Below are positions 36,375 through 46,298 of a stretch of DNA of 64,000 nt, piece by piece. The position numbers were made by a program, and so were the translations under genes. Numbering within the stretch: position 1 is the stretch's first letter; each line of letters begins with the position of its first letter. Source of the stretch: Castellaniella sp. S9. GTDB taxonomy: Bacteria > Pseudomonadota > Gammaproteobacteria > Burkholderiales > Burkholderiaceae_B. The notes beneath the pieces are model-generated. The model had not been told where the DNA came from. It saw only the letters and a program-made list of their open reading frames with translations, and did not search any database. The DNA lies in contig NZ_JAPFGD010000008.1 of the NCBI RefSeq assembly GCF_027257175.1, positions 186,001 through 250,000 on the forward strand. Reading direction: 5' to 3'.

Positions 36375-38642
36375 ATGGCGTTTCCGGGTCTACGCGGCGC
36401 TTCCTCCGGCCTGCTGGCGGTCCTGAAAAAAGGCCCCCGGCTCAGGCGCCGCAAGCCGCGCGCAGCGGCATCCGCCCCGGCACCCGAAACGCCCCCCAGT
36501 CCAGTCGCCTCGCTCGCCGAGCTCACCCGCATCATCGGCACCTACCTCAGCGCCCGCGACATCGAGCGCGTGCGTGAGGCCTACCGCTTTGCCGACAGCG
36601 CCCACCTGGGCCAGTTCCGCGCCAGCGGCGAACCCTACATCTCGCACCCGATCGCCGTCACCGAAATCTGCGCCGGCTGGAAGCTCGACGCCGATTCCCT
36701 GATGGCCGCCTTGCTGCACGACGTCATCGAGGACCAAGGGATCGCCAAACAGGAACTCGCCGAGAAATTCGGCACCGAGGTCGCGGAGATCGTCGACGGC
36801 CTGTCCAAGCTCGAACGCCTCGAATTCGCCACCAAGGCCGAGCAGCAGGCGGAATCCTTCCGCAAGATGCTGCTGGCCATGGCGCGCGACGTGCGCGTCA
36901 TTCTCATCAAGCTCGCCGACCGCCTGCACAACATGCGCACGCTGGATGCGGTCTCGCCGGAAAAGCGCCGGCGCGTGGCACGCGAGACCATGGACATCTA
37001 TACCCCCATCGCCCATCGCCTGGGGCTCAACGCGCTGTTTCGCGAACTGCAGGATCGATGCTTCAAGGCCATGCACCCGAACCGCTATGCGGTCCTGCAC
37101 AAGGCGATGCTGGCCGCGCGCGGCAATCGCCGCGAAGTGATCTCGCGCATCGCCGAGGCCGTGCGCGTGGCCTTGCCGGCGGCGGGCCTGGACGCCGAGG
37201 TCACCGGTCGCGAAAAGACCCTCTACGGCATCTACAAGAAAATGGTCGAGCAGAAAAAGTCGTTCTCCGACGTGCTCGACATCTACGGCTTCCGGGTGGT
37301 GGTCCACACTCTGCCGGAATGCTACCTGGCACTGGGCACGCTGCACCAGCTCTACCGGCCCGTGCCCGGCAAGTTCAAGGACTACATCGCCATTCCCAAG
37401 ATCAACGGCTACCAGTCCCTGCACACCACCTTGATCGGCCCCTACGGCACGCCCGTGGAATTCCAGTTCCGCACGCGCGACATGGATCACGTCGCCGAGG
37501 AAGGCGTCGCCTCGCACTGGCTCTACAAGGACGACGCCACCTCGCTCAACGACCTGCAAAAGCGCACCCACCAATGGCTGCAATCCCTGCTCGACATCCA
37601 GAGCCAGACCGGAGACTCGGGCGAGTTCCTCGAGCACGTCAAGGTGGACCTGTTTCCGGACGCGGTCTATGTCTTCACGCCGCAGGGCAAGATCCTGTCA
37701 CTGCCGCGCGGCGCGACGCCGGTCGACTTCGCCTATGCCATCCACACCGACGTGGGCAACCATGCGGTCGCCTGCAAGATCAACGGCGAATTCTCGCCGC
37801 TGCGTTCGGAACTGCGCAGCGGCGACTCGGTCGAGATCATCACCTCGGCGGCCTCGCGGCCCAGCGCGCACTGGCTGAACTACGTGCGCACGGGACGCGC
37901 GCGATCCGAGATCCGGCACTACCTGCGCACCCAGCGCTATGAGGAATCCGTCGCCTTCGGCCGCCGCCTGCTCGCACAGGCCTTCGACCAATTGGGCCTG
38001 ACCTACCCGCGCGACGATGACGCCGAATGGGAGCGCCTGGCCAAAAGCTCCGGCGCCGCCTCGCGCAACGAGATCCTGGCCGACATCGGCCTGGGCAAGC
38101 GCCTGGCCGCCGTCGTCGCCCGCCGCTTCGCCCCCGAAAACGCCTTGCTGGCCACCACCGCGGCCGCGGTCGACGAATTCAATTCGGTCACCAGCGCGCC
38201 CATCGTCATCCACGGCAACGAAGGGCAGGCGGTGCAACTCGCGCCTTGCTGCGGCCCGCTGCCGGGCGACGCCATCACGGGCGGCATCCGCCTGGGGCAT
38301 GGCCTGGTGGTGCACATGGCCGACTGCCCGGTCGCCTTGCGCCAGAAGACGCGCGAGCCCGAGCGCTGGATACCCGTGGTGTGGGACGCCAATACCGCGC
38401 GGCACCTGACCACCCGCCTGGACATCACCGTTCTCAACGAACGCGGCGTGCTGGGCCGACTGGCGGCCGAGATCACCGAGGCCGACTCGAATATCGTCCA
38501 GCTCTCGATGCCCGACGAGGCGGCTTCCACCGCCCTGATCCACCTGACGATCCAGGTCGACAGCCGCAAACACCTGGCCCAGGTGATCCGCTCGATCCGC
38601 CACGTGCCGCAAGTCCAGAAGATCGTCCGGGCCAAGGGCTGA
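36375..38642 (+). CDS. spoT: Bifunctional (p)ppGpp synthetase/hydrolase
   Basis: RelA/SpoT-family alarmone enzyme of 755 residues. The hydrolase HD domain is intact (LLHDVIEDQGI near residue 114, plus KLADRLHNMRTL), so it can degrade (p)ppGpp. The synthetase domain follows (GREKTLYGIYKKM, DIYGFRVVVHT), then TGS (about 430-495; YVFTPQGKILSLPRGATPVDFAYAIH), a Cys-containing linker (LAPCCGPLPGD) and a C-terminal ACT domain (about 680-755). I start at the ATG at 36375 with GGAGG upstream. Whether a separate RelA exists cannot be judged from this window. Confidence 0.96.
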   Translation: MAFPGLRGASSGLLAVLKKGPRLRRRKPRAAASAPAPETPPSPVASLAELTRIIGTYLSARDIERVREAYRFADSAHLGQFRASGEPYISHPIAVTEICAGWKLDADSLMAALLHDVIEDQGIAKQELAEKFGTEVAEIVDGLSKLERLEFATKAEQQAESFRKMLLAMARDVRVILIKLADRLHNMRTLDAVSPEKRRRVARETMDIYTPIAHRLGLNALFRELQDRCFKAMHPNRYAVLHKAMLAARGNRREVISRIAEAVRVALPAAGLDAEVTGREKTLYGIYKKMVEQKKSFSDVLDIYGFRVVVHTLPECYLALGTLHQLYRPVPGKFKDYIAIPKINGYQSLHTTLIGPYGTPVEFQFRTRDMDHVAEEGVASHWLYKDDATSLNDLQKRTHQWLQSLLDIQSQTGDSGEFLEHVKVDLFPDAVYVFTPQGKILSLPRGATPVDFAYAIHTDVGNHAVACKINGEFSPLRSELRSGDSVEIITSAASRPSAHWLNYVRTGRARSEIRHYLRTQRYEESVAFGRRLLAQAFDQLGLTYPRDDDAEWERLAKSSGAASRNEILADIGLGKRLAAVVARRFAPENALLATTAAAVDEFNSVTSAPIVIHGNEGQAVQLAPCCGPLPGDAITGGIRLGHGLVVHMADCPVALRQKTREPERWIPVVWDANTARHLTTRLDITVLNERGVLGRLAAEITEADSNIVQLSMPDEAASTALIHLTIQVDSRKHLAQVIRSIRHVPQVQKIVRAKG

Positions 38643-38657
38643 GGGCGGCGCGGATCG

Positions 38658-40616
38658 TCAGCGCTGTTCCTCGCCCTCGATCAGTTGGGTGCCGTCCTCG
38701 GTGATCTTGACGCCGAGTTGCCGGCGCAGGCTGGCCATGACGGCCCGTTCCTCGGTGCCGGCCCAGACCTGCGCCAATTGCGCACCCAGCCCATCCAGCG
38801 CGGGATTGTCGGCGGTGCCTGCCTGGACCTCGTCGACGCGAACAATGGCATAGCCTTGCGGCAAGGCCGTGCCGACATACTGCGGCAGGCCGGTGGCCGG
38901 CGCCTTGAGGGCCGCGTCCAGGACGGTCTTGTTCAAGCCCATCGGATTCAGGCGGCTGATGGCGAGGGGTTCGCCGAAGTCCTCGCTGGAGGGTTCCTGC
39001 GCAGCCTGCAAGGCCTGCAGCGCCGCCTCGCCGGCCGCGACCGTCGCCTGTTGCGTGCGTTCGGCCACCAGGCGCTCGCGGATCTTGTCATGCACCTGCT
39101 CCAGGGGCGGCACATGGGCGGGCTGGACGTCATCGACGCGCACGGTCAGCATGGTGTCGGGCGAAATCTCGATGACCCCCGAGTTCTGCCGATCGGCCAG
39201 GACCTGGCTGCTGAACAGCGCCTGGCGCACGCGGACGTCGCCCAGGGTGGCCGCGTCGCTGGATGCCGACGCCGCCTGCTCGCCCGCCGTATCCGCATCG
39301 AGCAGGCGGTCGCGGGCGATCCCGGTGGCGTGGCGCAGCTCGAGGCCCAGGGCCTTGGCGGCGGGCTCGAGGCTGGACGGGTTGTCGTATACCAGGCTGG
39401 TGAGGCGGGTCGCCATGTCGGCGAAGCGCTCGGCAGCCAGTTGATGCCGGACCTCGTCCTCGACCTTGGGGCGGGCCTCGGCAAAGGTTTCGCCCTTTTC
39501 GGCCTGCTTGTCGTTGGCGATGAACACGTGATAGCCGTCCTGACCCTTGATCGGGTCGGAGACCTCTCCCTTGGACAGCGCAAAAACGGCTTGTTCGAGG
39601 CTGAGCGGCCACACGCCGCGCTGGATCCAGCCCAGCTCGCCGCCAGTGCGGGCCGTGCCGGCATCCTGGGATTCCTTGCGCGCCAGCTCGGCGAACTGGG
39701 AAGGCTCGGCGCGGGCGCGCTCGGCCAGTCTCTGGGCCTTGGCCTGTGCCTGACGATCGACGTCCTCGGTGGCGCCGGTGGGCAGCTTGATCAGGATATG
39801 GCTGACGTTGATCCTGGCGGGCACCACGTACCTGGCCTTGTTCTGCTCGTAGTATTCCTTGAGTTGCGCCTCGTCGATCGCCGGCACGCTGGCCAGGGCC
39901 GCGGCCTCGTCGAGGACGATGTAGCTGGCCGAGACCTGTTCGGGCAGGCGCAGCTCATCCTGGTGAGCGTCATACCAGGCCTTGATGTCGGAATCCCCGA
40001 CCTGGATGCCTTCGCCATGATCGGCGGGCTTGAAAACACGCAGGGCCACCGTGCGTTCCTCGGTCAGGGCGCGCTTGATCTCATCGAGCACCGGCTTGGG
40101 CAGGCCCGCGGTGAGGCCCACCGGCCCCAGCACCCGGTCCAGCGCCAGCTCGGCCCGCTGTCCGGCCTCGAAATCGCGCGGCGACAGGCCCGCCGAGGCC
40201 AGGGCCTCGTTGTAGCGATCGGCCGAGAACTGGCCGTCGACCTGCAACTGCGGCATGGCGGCGATGGCGCGCCGCAGGGCGCCGTCCGACACGCTGAAGT
40301 GATTGTTGGTCGCCACCAGGATTTGTACCCGGCGGTCGATGAGCTGGTCGAGCAGCGCACGCCGCGCCGGCGGATTGTCCAGCAGGGCGGGGTCGAAGCG
40401 CCCCTGGCTGCTGGCCTGCATCTGCTGCAGCTGGTTGCGCCGCGCCTCGTCGAATTCCTCTTGGGTCACCGACGCCTTGCCGACCTCGGCAATTGCATGA
40501 TCGCCGGATACGTAGGTGGAATAACCGCTGACGCCGATCAGGGCGAACGAAGGCACCACCAGGATCAGGAGGACCAATTGCATCAGGCGTTGATGCGTAC
40601 GGATGAAATCGAACAT
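38658..40616 (-). CDS. ppiD: Peptidyl-prolyl cis-trans isomerase / periplasmic chaperone PpiD
   Basis: Inner-membrane-anchored periplasmic foldase of 652 residues. A short cytoplasmic N terminus and one membrane segment (about 13-33; QLVLLILVVPSFALIGVSGY) precede SurA_N-like helical regions and a parvulin domain in the middle (ARINVSHILIKLPTGA ... GGELGWIQRGVWP ... SDPIKGQDGYHVFIANDK), followed by a second helical region. It helps outer-membrane and periplasmic proteins fold as they leave the Sec channel. It converges with spoT (15 bases between stops) and diverges from the phosphodiesterase gene. Confidence 0.93.
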   Translation of the reverse strand: MFDFIRTHQRLMQLVLLILVVPSFALIGVSGYSTYVSGDHAIAEVGKASVTQEEFDEARRNQLQQMQASSQGRFDPALLDNPPARRALLDQLIDRRVQILVATNNHFSVSDGALRRAIAAMPQLQVDGQFSADRYNEALASAGLSPRDFEAGQRAELALDRVLGPVGLTAGLPKPVLDEIKRALTEERTVALRVFKPADHGEGIQVGDSDIKAWYDAHQDELRLPEQVSASYIVLDEAAALASVPAIDEAQLKEYYEQNKARYVVPARINVSHILIKLPTGATEDVDRQAQAKAQRLAERARAEPSQFAELARKESQDAGTARTGGELGWIQRGVWPLSLEQAVFALSKGEVSDPIKGQDGYHVFIANDKQAEKGETFAEARPKVEDEVRHQLAAERFADMATRLTSLVYDNPSSLEPAAKALGLELRHATGIARDRLLDADTAGEQAASASSDAATLGDVRVRQALFSSQVLADRQNSGVIEISPDTMLTVRVDDVQPAHVPPLEQVHDKIRERLVAERTQQATVAAGEAALQALQAAQEPSSEDFGEPLAISRLNPMGLNKTVLDAALKAPATGLPQYVGTALPQGYAIVRVDEVQAGTADNPALDGLGAQLAQVWAGTEERAVMASLRRQLGVKITEDGTQLIEGEEQR

Positions 40617-40763
40617 GTGTCACCTGCCGGAAGGCGCGGCCCCGCTGGCGCGCCGCAAATTTTTCGAAGTTTACCACTGGTCGCCCCGCGTCCCGCGGCG
40701 GCTGTCGTCGATCCGGGGATAGAATGGGCGTTTGCGTCCCCGTTGCGCCCGCCCCGCCCGCCC

Positions 40764-41528
40764 ATGATCGCCGCATCCACACCCTGGCCCTACCCCACCC
40801 TGATCGCCCATCGCGGCGGCGGGCGCTACGCACCCGAGAACACGCTCGCGGCCCTGCGCACGGGCGCGGCCCACGGCTACCGGATGATGGAATACGACGT
40901 CAAGCTGAGCGCGGACGAGGTGCCCATCCTGCTGCACGACGACACGGTGGACCGCTGCTCCGACGGCCGGGGCGCGGCGGCGGATCTGGACTGGAAAGCC
41001 CTGGCGGCGCTGGATTTCGGCGCCTGGCACGGTCCGGCCTTCGCGGGCGAGCCCCTGGCCACGCTGTACGCCGCCGCGCGCTACACGCTGGCCAACGGCC
41101 TATGCAGCAACATCGAGATCAAGCCCAGCCCCGGCGCGGACGCACACACCGGCGCGCGGGTCGCGGCATTGGCCGCGCGTCTGTGGCGGGGCGCCCATCC
41201 GCCACCGCTGCTGTCCTCGTTTTCCGAAACCGCCCTGCAGGCCGCGCGCGAGGCGGCCCCGGAACTGCCGCGCGCCCTGCTGATCGACGGACCGGTCTCG
41301 CCCGATTGGCATGCCCGTGTACGGGACCTGGACTGCATAGGCCTGCACATCGACCACCGCCATGCCGCCCGCGAGGTGGTGGCCGACGTCCTGGGGCGGG
41401 GCCGCGCCCTGGCCGTCTGGACCGTGAACGATGCCGGCCGCGCCCGCGAACTGTCCGCCTGGGGCTGCCATGCCCTGTTCACCGACGAACTCGACACCCT
41501 CAAACCGGCCGCGCCCGCGCGTCCATAG
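40764..41528 (+). CDS. Glycerophosphodiester phosphodiesterase (UgpQ-like)
   Basis: Hydrolyses deacylated phospholipids to glycerol 3-phosphate and an alcohol. The 254 residues lack a signal peptide, so a cytosolic UgpQ-type role is likely. Catalytic and metal residues are seen in LIAHRGGGRYAPENT, MMEYDVKLS and LLHDDTVDR, and the barrel's end has LAVWTVNDAGRARELSAWG. The start is the ATG at 40764; a -10-like TAGAAT lies 40 bases upstream. The methyltransferase rlmJ follows after ten bases. Confidence 0.93.
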   Translation: MIAASTPWPYPTLIAHRGGGRYAPENTLAALRTGAAHGYRMMEYDVKLSADEVPILLHDDTVDRCSDGRGAAADLDWKALAALDFGAWHGPAFAGEPLATLYAAARYTLANGLCSNIEIKPSPGADAHTGARVAALAARLWRGAHPPPLLSSFSETALQAAREAAPELPRALLIDGPVSPDWHARVRDLDCIGLHIDHRHAAREVVADVLGRGRALAVWTVNDAGRARELSAWGCHALFTDELDTLKPAAPARP

Positions 41529-41538
41529 GATTTCACGC

Positions 41539-42417
41539 GTGTTCAGCTACCGCCATGCCTTCCATGCCGCCAATCATGCGGACGTCCTCAAGCACGCCAT
41601 CCTGGCCCAGATTCTGGACTACTACGGCCGCAAGGACGCGCCCTACTGGGTCATCGACACGCACGCCGGGGCCGGCCTCTACGCCCTGGATGGGGAATGG
41701 GCCGGCCAAAGCGGCGAGGTCATCGACGGCCTGGACCGCCTGCTGGGCCATGCGGGCCCGCCGGCCCTCGTGGCGCGCTACCTCCAGGCCGTGCAGGCCT
41801 TCAACCCCGACGGCGTGGCCAATCTGTATCCGGGGTCCCCGTGCCTGGCCCTGCACCTGATGCGTGCCGGCGACCGGCTGCGGCTGTTCGAGCTGCACCC
41901 CACGGAAGTCGAAATCCTCAAGGATACGATCCGGCACCAGGGGCGCCAGGCCCTGCGCCAGACGCAGATCGCCTGCGAGGATGGTTTCACCGGCATTCGA
42001 CGCCTGCTGCCCCCGCCGCCGCGGCGTGGCGTGATCCTCATCGATCCATCCTATGAGGACAAGCAGGACTATAAGAAAACGCTGCAGGCCGTGCGCGACG
42101 GGCTGCAGCGTTTTGCCCAAGGCTGCTATGCGGTGTGGTACCCCCTGGTACAGCGCACACAGGCCCATGAGCTGGCGCGCGCCCTCGAGCGCCTGCCTGT
42201 GGAATGGCTGCACGCCACCCTGACCGTACGCAAGCCGGCCGCCGACGGCCTGGGATTACACGGCAGCGGCATGTTCGTGATCAACCCGCCCTGGACGCTC
42301 TACGAGGAATTACAGGCCGCCCTGCCCTGGCTGCGCGACAAGCTCGCCCAGGATGAGCATGCGCGCCACACACTGGCGCGCGGCGAGGCTCAGAAACGCT
42401 CGCCCTCGCGCAAATAG
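41539..42417 (+). CDS. rlmJ: 23S rRNA (adenine-2030 N6) methyltransferase
   Basis: SAM-dependent methyltransferase of 292 residues. From a GTG start (41539-41541) it reads [21 protein letters not shown], matching E. coli RlmJ ([18 protein letters not shown]). The SAM region is [11 protein letters not shown] and the catalytic motif is the DPSY of [13 protein letters not shown]. Its last 28 bases overlap the convergent pseudouridine synthase gene. Confidence 0.95.
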   Translation: MFSYRHAFHAANHADVLKHAILAQILDYYGRKDAPYWVIDTHAGAGLYALDGEWAGQSGEVIDGLDRLLGHAGPPALVARYLQAVQAFNPDGVANLYPGSPCLALHLMRAGDRLRLFELHPTEVEILKDTIRHQGRQALRQTQIACEDGFTGIRRLLPPPPRRGVILIDPSYEDKQDYKKTLQAVRDGLQRFAQGCYAVWYPLVQRTQAHELARALERLPVEWLHATLTVRKPAADGLGLHGSGMFVINPPWTLYEELQAALPWLRDKLAQDEHARHTLARGEAQKRSPSRK

Positions 42418-43121
42418 CGCCACTGGCCCGGCGGCAGGTCGCCCAGCACCACGCGGCCCATGCGCACGCGCTTGAGCCCGACCACCTTGAGGCCGACCAG
42501 TTCGCACATGCGGCGGATCTGGCGCTTGCGGCCCTCGCGCAGGATGAAATGCAACTGGTCCTGGTTCTGCCACGCCACCTGGGCGGGCCGCAGGGCCTGG
42601 CCGTCGAGGACCAGTCCATGGTTGAGCAGCGCCAGGCCGTTGGCGGCCAGGCGACCCTCGACGCGTACGAGGTATTCCTTGTCCAGGTCGGCATCCTCGC
42701 CGATCAGGCGGCGTGCAATCCGACCGTCCTGGGTCAGCACCAGCAGGCCCTGGGAATCGATGTCCAGGCGCCCGGCGGGTGCGAGTCCGCGCAAGTGGGC
42801 GGGATCGAAGGCGGGGCCGCCGCGGCCCGCGTGGTATTGGGTGCGTGCCTGGACCAGCGAAACCGCCGTGCGGTAGCCCTTGTCGGACTGGTGCGAGACG
42901 TAGCCGACGGGCTTGTTGAGAATGATGGTGATCTTGCCGGTCTGGCGGCGCTCGGCCTGGCGTTCGAGCGCGATGCGGGCCGTGGGCAAGGCCTTGCTGC
43001 CCAGCTCGCGCACGATCTGGCCGTCGACGCGGACCCAGCCGCGCTCGATGTAGGCGTCGGCCTCGCGACGCGAGCACAGCCCGCGCTGGGCCATGAGCTT
43101 GGAAATCCGGATGGGTTCCAT
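42390..43121 (-). CDS. rRNA pseudouridine synthase of the RsuA/RluB/RluF family
   Basis: A 243-residue protein with an N-terminal S4 RNA-binding domain ([29 protein letters not shown]) and an RsuA-type catalytic domain with the active Asp in [16 protein letters not shown]. The C-terminal part ends [19 protein letters not shown], a family signature. The S4 opening and general look are closest to RluF/RluB; the exact rRNA position cannot be decided. Seven bases after glnB in the same direction, so probably one transcript. Its 3' end overlaps rlmJ tail-to-tail by 28 bases. Confidence 0.9.
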   Translation of the reverse strand: MEPIRISKLMAQRGLCSRREADAYIERGWVRVDGQIVRELGSKALPTARIALERQAERRQTGKITIILNKPVGYVSHQSDKGYRTAVSLVQARTQYHAGRGGPAFDPAHLRGLAPAGRLDIDSQGLLVLTQDGRIARRLIGEDADLDKEYLVRVEGRLAANGLALLNHGLVLDGQALRPAQVAWQNQDQLHFILREGRKRQIRRMCELVGLKVVGLKRVRMGRVVLGDLPPGQWRYLREGERF

Positions 43122-43128
43122 GGATGCG

Positions 43129-43509
<381 letters not shown>

Positions 43510-43564
43510 TCAAATATAACGCACGGACAACCGGGACCCTTCCGCCGGCCCGCGCCTGCTCCCT

Positions 43565-43570
43565 TATAAT
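43565..43570 (+). promoter_or_regulatory. Consensus -10 TATAAT very close to the argH start
   Basis: A perfect TATAAT ends nine bases before the argH ATG at 43580. With normal spacing, transcription would start only a few bases before or at the ATG, giving a leaderless or nearly leaderless mRNA. No Shine-Dalgarno is seen. No good -35 lies upstream. Confidence 0.5.
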
Positions 43571-43579
43571 TCCGCCACT

Positions 43580-45010
43580 ATGGAAAATACCACGCCCTCC
43601 TCCGCCCACAATCAGTTCGACAACAAGTCGCAGGCCTGGTCCGCGCGCTTTTCCGAGCCGGTCTCGGATCTGGTCAAGCGCTATACCGCCTCGGTCGGCT
43701 TCGACCAGCGCATGGCCGCCTTCGACATCCAGGGATCGCTGGCCCACGCCGAGATGCTGTCGTCCATCGGCATCATCAGCGAGGGCGACCTCGCCGACAT
43801 CCGGCGCGGCATGGCCGCCATCCTCGAGGAAATCGAGGCGGGGCGCTTCGCCTGGTCGCTGGACCTGGAGGACGTGCACCTGAACATCGAAAAACGCCTG
43901 GTCGAACTCATCGGCGATGCCGGCAAGCGGCTGCACACCGGACGCTCGCGCAACGATCAGGTGGCCACCGACATCCGGCTGTGGCTGCGGCACGAGATCG
44001 ACGTATCGTCCGGGCTGCTGCGCGCGCTGCGCGCCCGGCTGGCCGAGCTGGCCCTGGCGCACGCGGACACCATCCTGCCCGGATTCACCCACCTGCAGGT
44101 CGCCCAGCCGGTGACCTTCGGCCATCATCTGCTCGCCTACGCCGAGATGTTCGGCCGCGACGCCGAGCGCCTGGCCGACTGCCGCCGCCGCGTCAACCGC
44201 CTGCCGCTGGGCGCCGCCGCCCTGGCCGGCACCAGCTATCCCATCGACCGCGAGCGGGTGGCCCGCGCGCTGGGGTTCGACGAGGTCTGCCGCAACTCGC
44301 TGGACGCCGTGTCCGACCGCGATTTCGCCATCGAATTCTGCGCGGCCGCGGCACTGATCATGATGCACGTCTCACGCCTGTCCGAGGAACTGGTCCTGTG
44401 GATGAGCCCGCGCGTCGGATTCATCGACCTCGCCGACCGGTTCTGCACCGGCAGCTCGATCATGCCGCAGAAAAAGAACCCCGACGTCCCCGAGCTGGCG
44501 CGCGGCAAGACCGGCCGCGTCAACGGCCACCTGGTGGCGCTGCTGACCCTGATGAAGGGCCAGCCCCTGGCCTACAACAAGGACAACCAGGAGGACAAGG
44601 AAGGCCTGTTCGACACCGCCGACACCATCCGCGACACGCTGACGATTTTCGTCGACATGATCGGCGGCGTGCGCGTCAAGGCGGCAGCCATGCGCAGCGC
44701 CGCCTTGCAAGGCTACGCCACCGCCACCGACCTGGCCGACTACCTGGTCAAAAAGGGCGTGCCCTTCCGCGACGCGCACGAGACCGTGGCGCTGGCCGTG
44801 CGCAGCTGCGAGGAACGCGGTTGCGACCTGGCCGACCTGGGCCTGGAGGAATTGCGCGGCTTCCATGGCGCCATCGGCGCGGACGTATTCGAAGTGCTGA
44901 CCCTGGAGGGTTCCGTGGCCGCGCGCAAGCACATCGGCGGCACCGCGCCCGAGCGCGTGCGCATCGAGGCGCAGCGCATCCTGGATGAGTCCCTCGAAGC
45001 AGCCCGCTGA
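43580..45010 (+). CDS. argH: Argininosuccinate lyase
   Basis: Last step of arginine synthesis: argininosuccinate to arginine plus fumarate. The 476 residues carry the fumarase/aspartase superfamily signature [16 protein letters not shown] with the catalytic Ser on the mobile loop, plus [13 protein letters not shown] and [20 protein letters not shown]. It diverges from glnB (112 bases between starts). The short distance between its TATAAT and ATG suggests unusual translation initiation. Confidence 0.98.
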   Translation: MENTTPSSAHNQFDNKSQAWSARFSEPVSDLVKRYTASVGFDQRMAAFDIQGSLAHAEMLSSIGIISEGDLADIRRGMAAILEEIEAGRFAWSLDLEDVHLNIEKRLVELIGDAGKRLHTGRSRNDQVATDIRLWLRHEIDVSSGLLRALRARLAELALAHADTILPGFTHLQVAQPVTFGHHLLAYAEMFGRDAERLADCRRRVNRLPLGAAALAGTSYPIDRERVARALGFDEVCRNSLDAVSDRDFAIEFCAAAALIMMHVSRLSEELVLWMSPRVGFIDLADRFCTGSSIMPQKKNPDVPELARGKTGRVNGHLVALLTLMKGQPLAYNKDNQEDKEGLFDTADTIRDTLTIFVDMIGGVRVKAAAMRSAALQGYATATDLADYLVKKGVPFRDAHETVALAVRSCEERGCDLADLGLEELRGFHGAIGADVFEVLTLEGSVAARKHIGGTAPERVRIEAQRILDESLEAAR

Positions 45011-45013
45011 CGC

Positions 45014-45067
45014 CGCGGGCGGCTCGACGGCGCCCGCGACCATCCAGGGCGCCGTGCCGTGACGGCG
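45014..45067. terminator. Two GC hairpins between convergent argH and the MFS gene
   Basis: First stem CGCGGGCG (45014-45021) / CGCCCGCG (45031-45038), eight pairs; second stem CGCCGT (45050-45055) / ACGGCG (45062-45067), six pairs. They fill the 57-base gap between two stop codons. No T-runs, so factor-independent termination is uncertain. Confidence 0.45.
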
Positions 45068-46279
45068 TCAATGCGAGGCCGTCCGCTTTGTCGACCGGCC
45101 TGTGGCCGCCAGGCCCAGCAAGGCGACAGCCGCAAAGGCGGCGCCCGTCAAAAAGGTCGCGTACGCACCCCAGGATTGCCACAGCCACCCCGCCAGGATG
45201 CTCGCCAGCAGCATGCACACGCCGCTGGCCAGGTTGAAAATCCCGAAGGCCGTGCCCTTGAGTCCGGCAGGCGTCGCATCGGCGACCATCGCAGCCAGGA
45301 TGCCTTGGCTGAATCCCATGTGCAGCCCCCAGAGCCCGGCGCCCACCAACAGCAGCCACGGACCGCCGCCGTCGACGGCCAAGGCGATGTCGGCCAGGAT
45401 CAGCAGCGCAAGACCGGCCGCCAGCACGGCAACGCGTGGCACACGGTCCGACAACCAGCCGGCCGGATAGGCCGACAGGGTAAAGAGCAACGCCATGACG
45501 ATCATGACCAGCGGGGCCCAGGCGGCGCTCAGCCCCATGTCGTGGGCCCGCAGGATCAGGAAGGCCTCGCTGAAGCGCGCCAGCGTGAAGACCGCCCCGA
45601 CGGCCACGACCCGCCAGTAGACCCCATCGAAAGCCTGGACGGCGCGCCAGTCGATGGGCGAGCGGAATCGACGCGTCGGACGCTGCGCATCGGCGCGAGG
45701 CTCGCGCACACCCCAGCAAAGCAGCGCCATCGCCACGACAGCCGGCGCCACGGCGAACCACAGGACCAGCCGGATGTCCGCATACGCCAGCATCAGCAGG
45801 ATCGCCAGACCCGGGCCCAGCACCGCGCCCACCGTGTCCATGGACTGGCGCAGCCCGAAAGCCGCACCTCGGATCCGCGGCGGCGTCACATCGGCCACGA
45901 GGGCATCGCGAGGCGCGCCGCGGATGCCCTTGCCGATCCGATCGATGAATCTGGCGGCAAATACCATATCCGCCGAGGCGGCCAGGGGAAACAGGGGCTT
46001 GCTGAGGGCCGCCAGGCCATAGCCGGCCAGCAGCAAACCCTTGCGGCGTCCGAGGAAGTCGCTGATCGCCCCCGAAAAGACCTTGACCATCAATGCCGCG
46101 GCCTCGGCCACCCCCTCGATCACGCCCACGGCCAGCACGCTCACGCCGAGCCCCGATACCAGGAAAATGGGCAGCAGACTGTGGATCAGTTCCGAGGACA
46201 GGTCCATGAACAGGCTGACCAGACCCAGCATCCAGACGGTCCGTGGGATGGCTTGTCTTCCAACAGCCACGGGATTCAT
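45068..46279 (-). CDS. MFS transporter
   Basis: Major facilitator of 403 residues with 12 hydrophobic segments. It begins MNPVAVGRQAIPRTVWMLGLVSLFMDLSSELIHSLLP; the LFMDLSSELI stretch and the loop 2-3 motif GAISDFLGRRKGLLLAGY, with GFSQGILAAMVADATP near the end, resemble the subgroup of uncharacterised drug or small-molecule exporters. The ATG at 46277-46279 has GAGGAGG upstream. Its substrate is unknown. It lies 19 bases downstream of rlmD in the same orientation and could share its transcript. Confidence 0.88.
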   Translation of the reverse strand: MNPVAVGRQAIPRTVWMLGLVSLFMDLSSELIHSLLPIFLVSGLGVSVLAVGVIEGVAEAAALMVKVFSGAISDFLGRRKGLLLAGYGLAALSKPLFPLAASADMVFAARFIDRIGKGIRGAPRDALVADVTPPRIRGAAFGLRQSMDTVGAVLGPGLAILLMLAYADIRLVLWFAVAPAVVAMALLCWGVREPRADAQRPTRRFRSPIDWRAVQAFDGVYWRVVAVGAVFTLARFSEAFLILRAHDMGLSAAWAPLVMIVMALLFTLSAYPAGWLSDRVPRVAVLAAGLALLILADIALAVDGGGPWLLLVGAGLWGLHMGFSQGILAAMVADATPAGLKGTAFGIFNLASGVCMLLASILAGWLWQSWGAYATFLTGAAFAAVALLGLAATGRSTKRTASH

Positions 46280-46298
46280 TGCAGCCTCCTCGGTCTCG

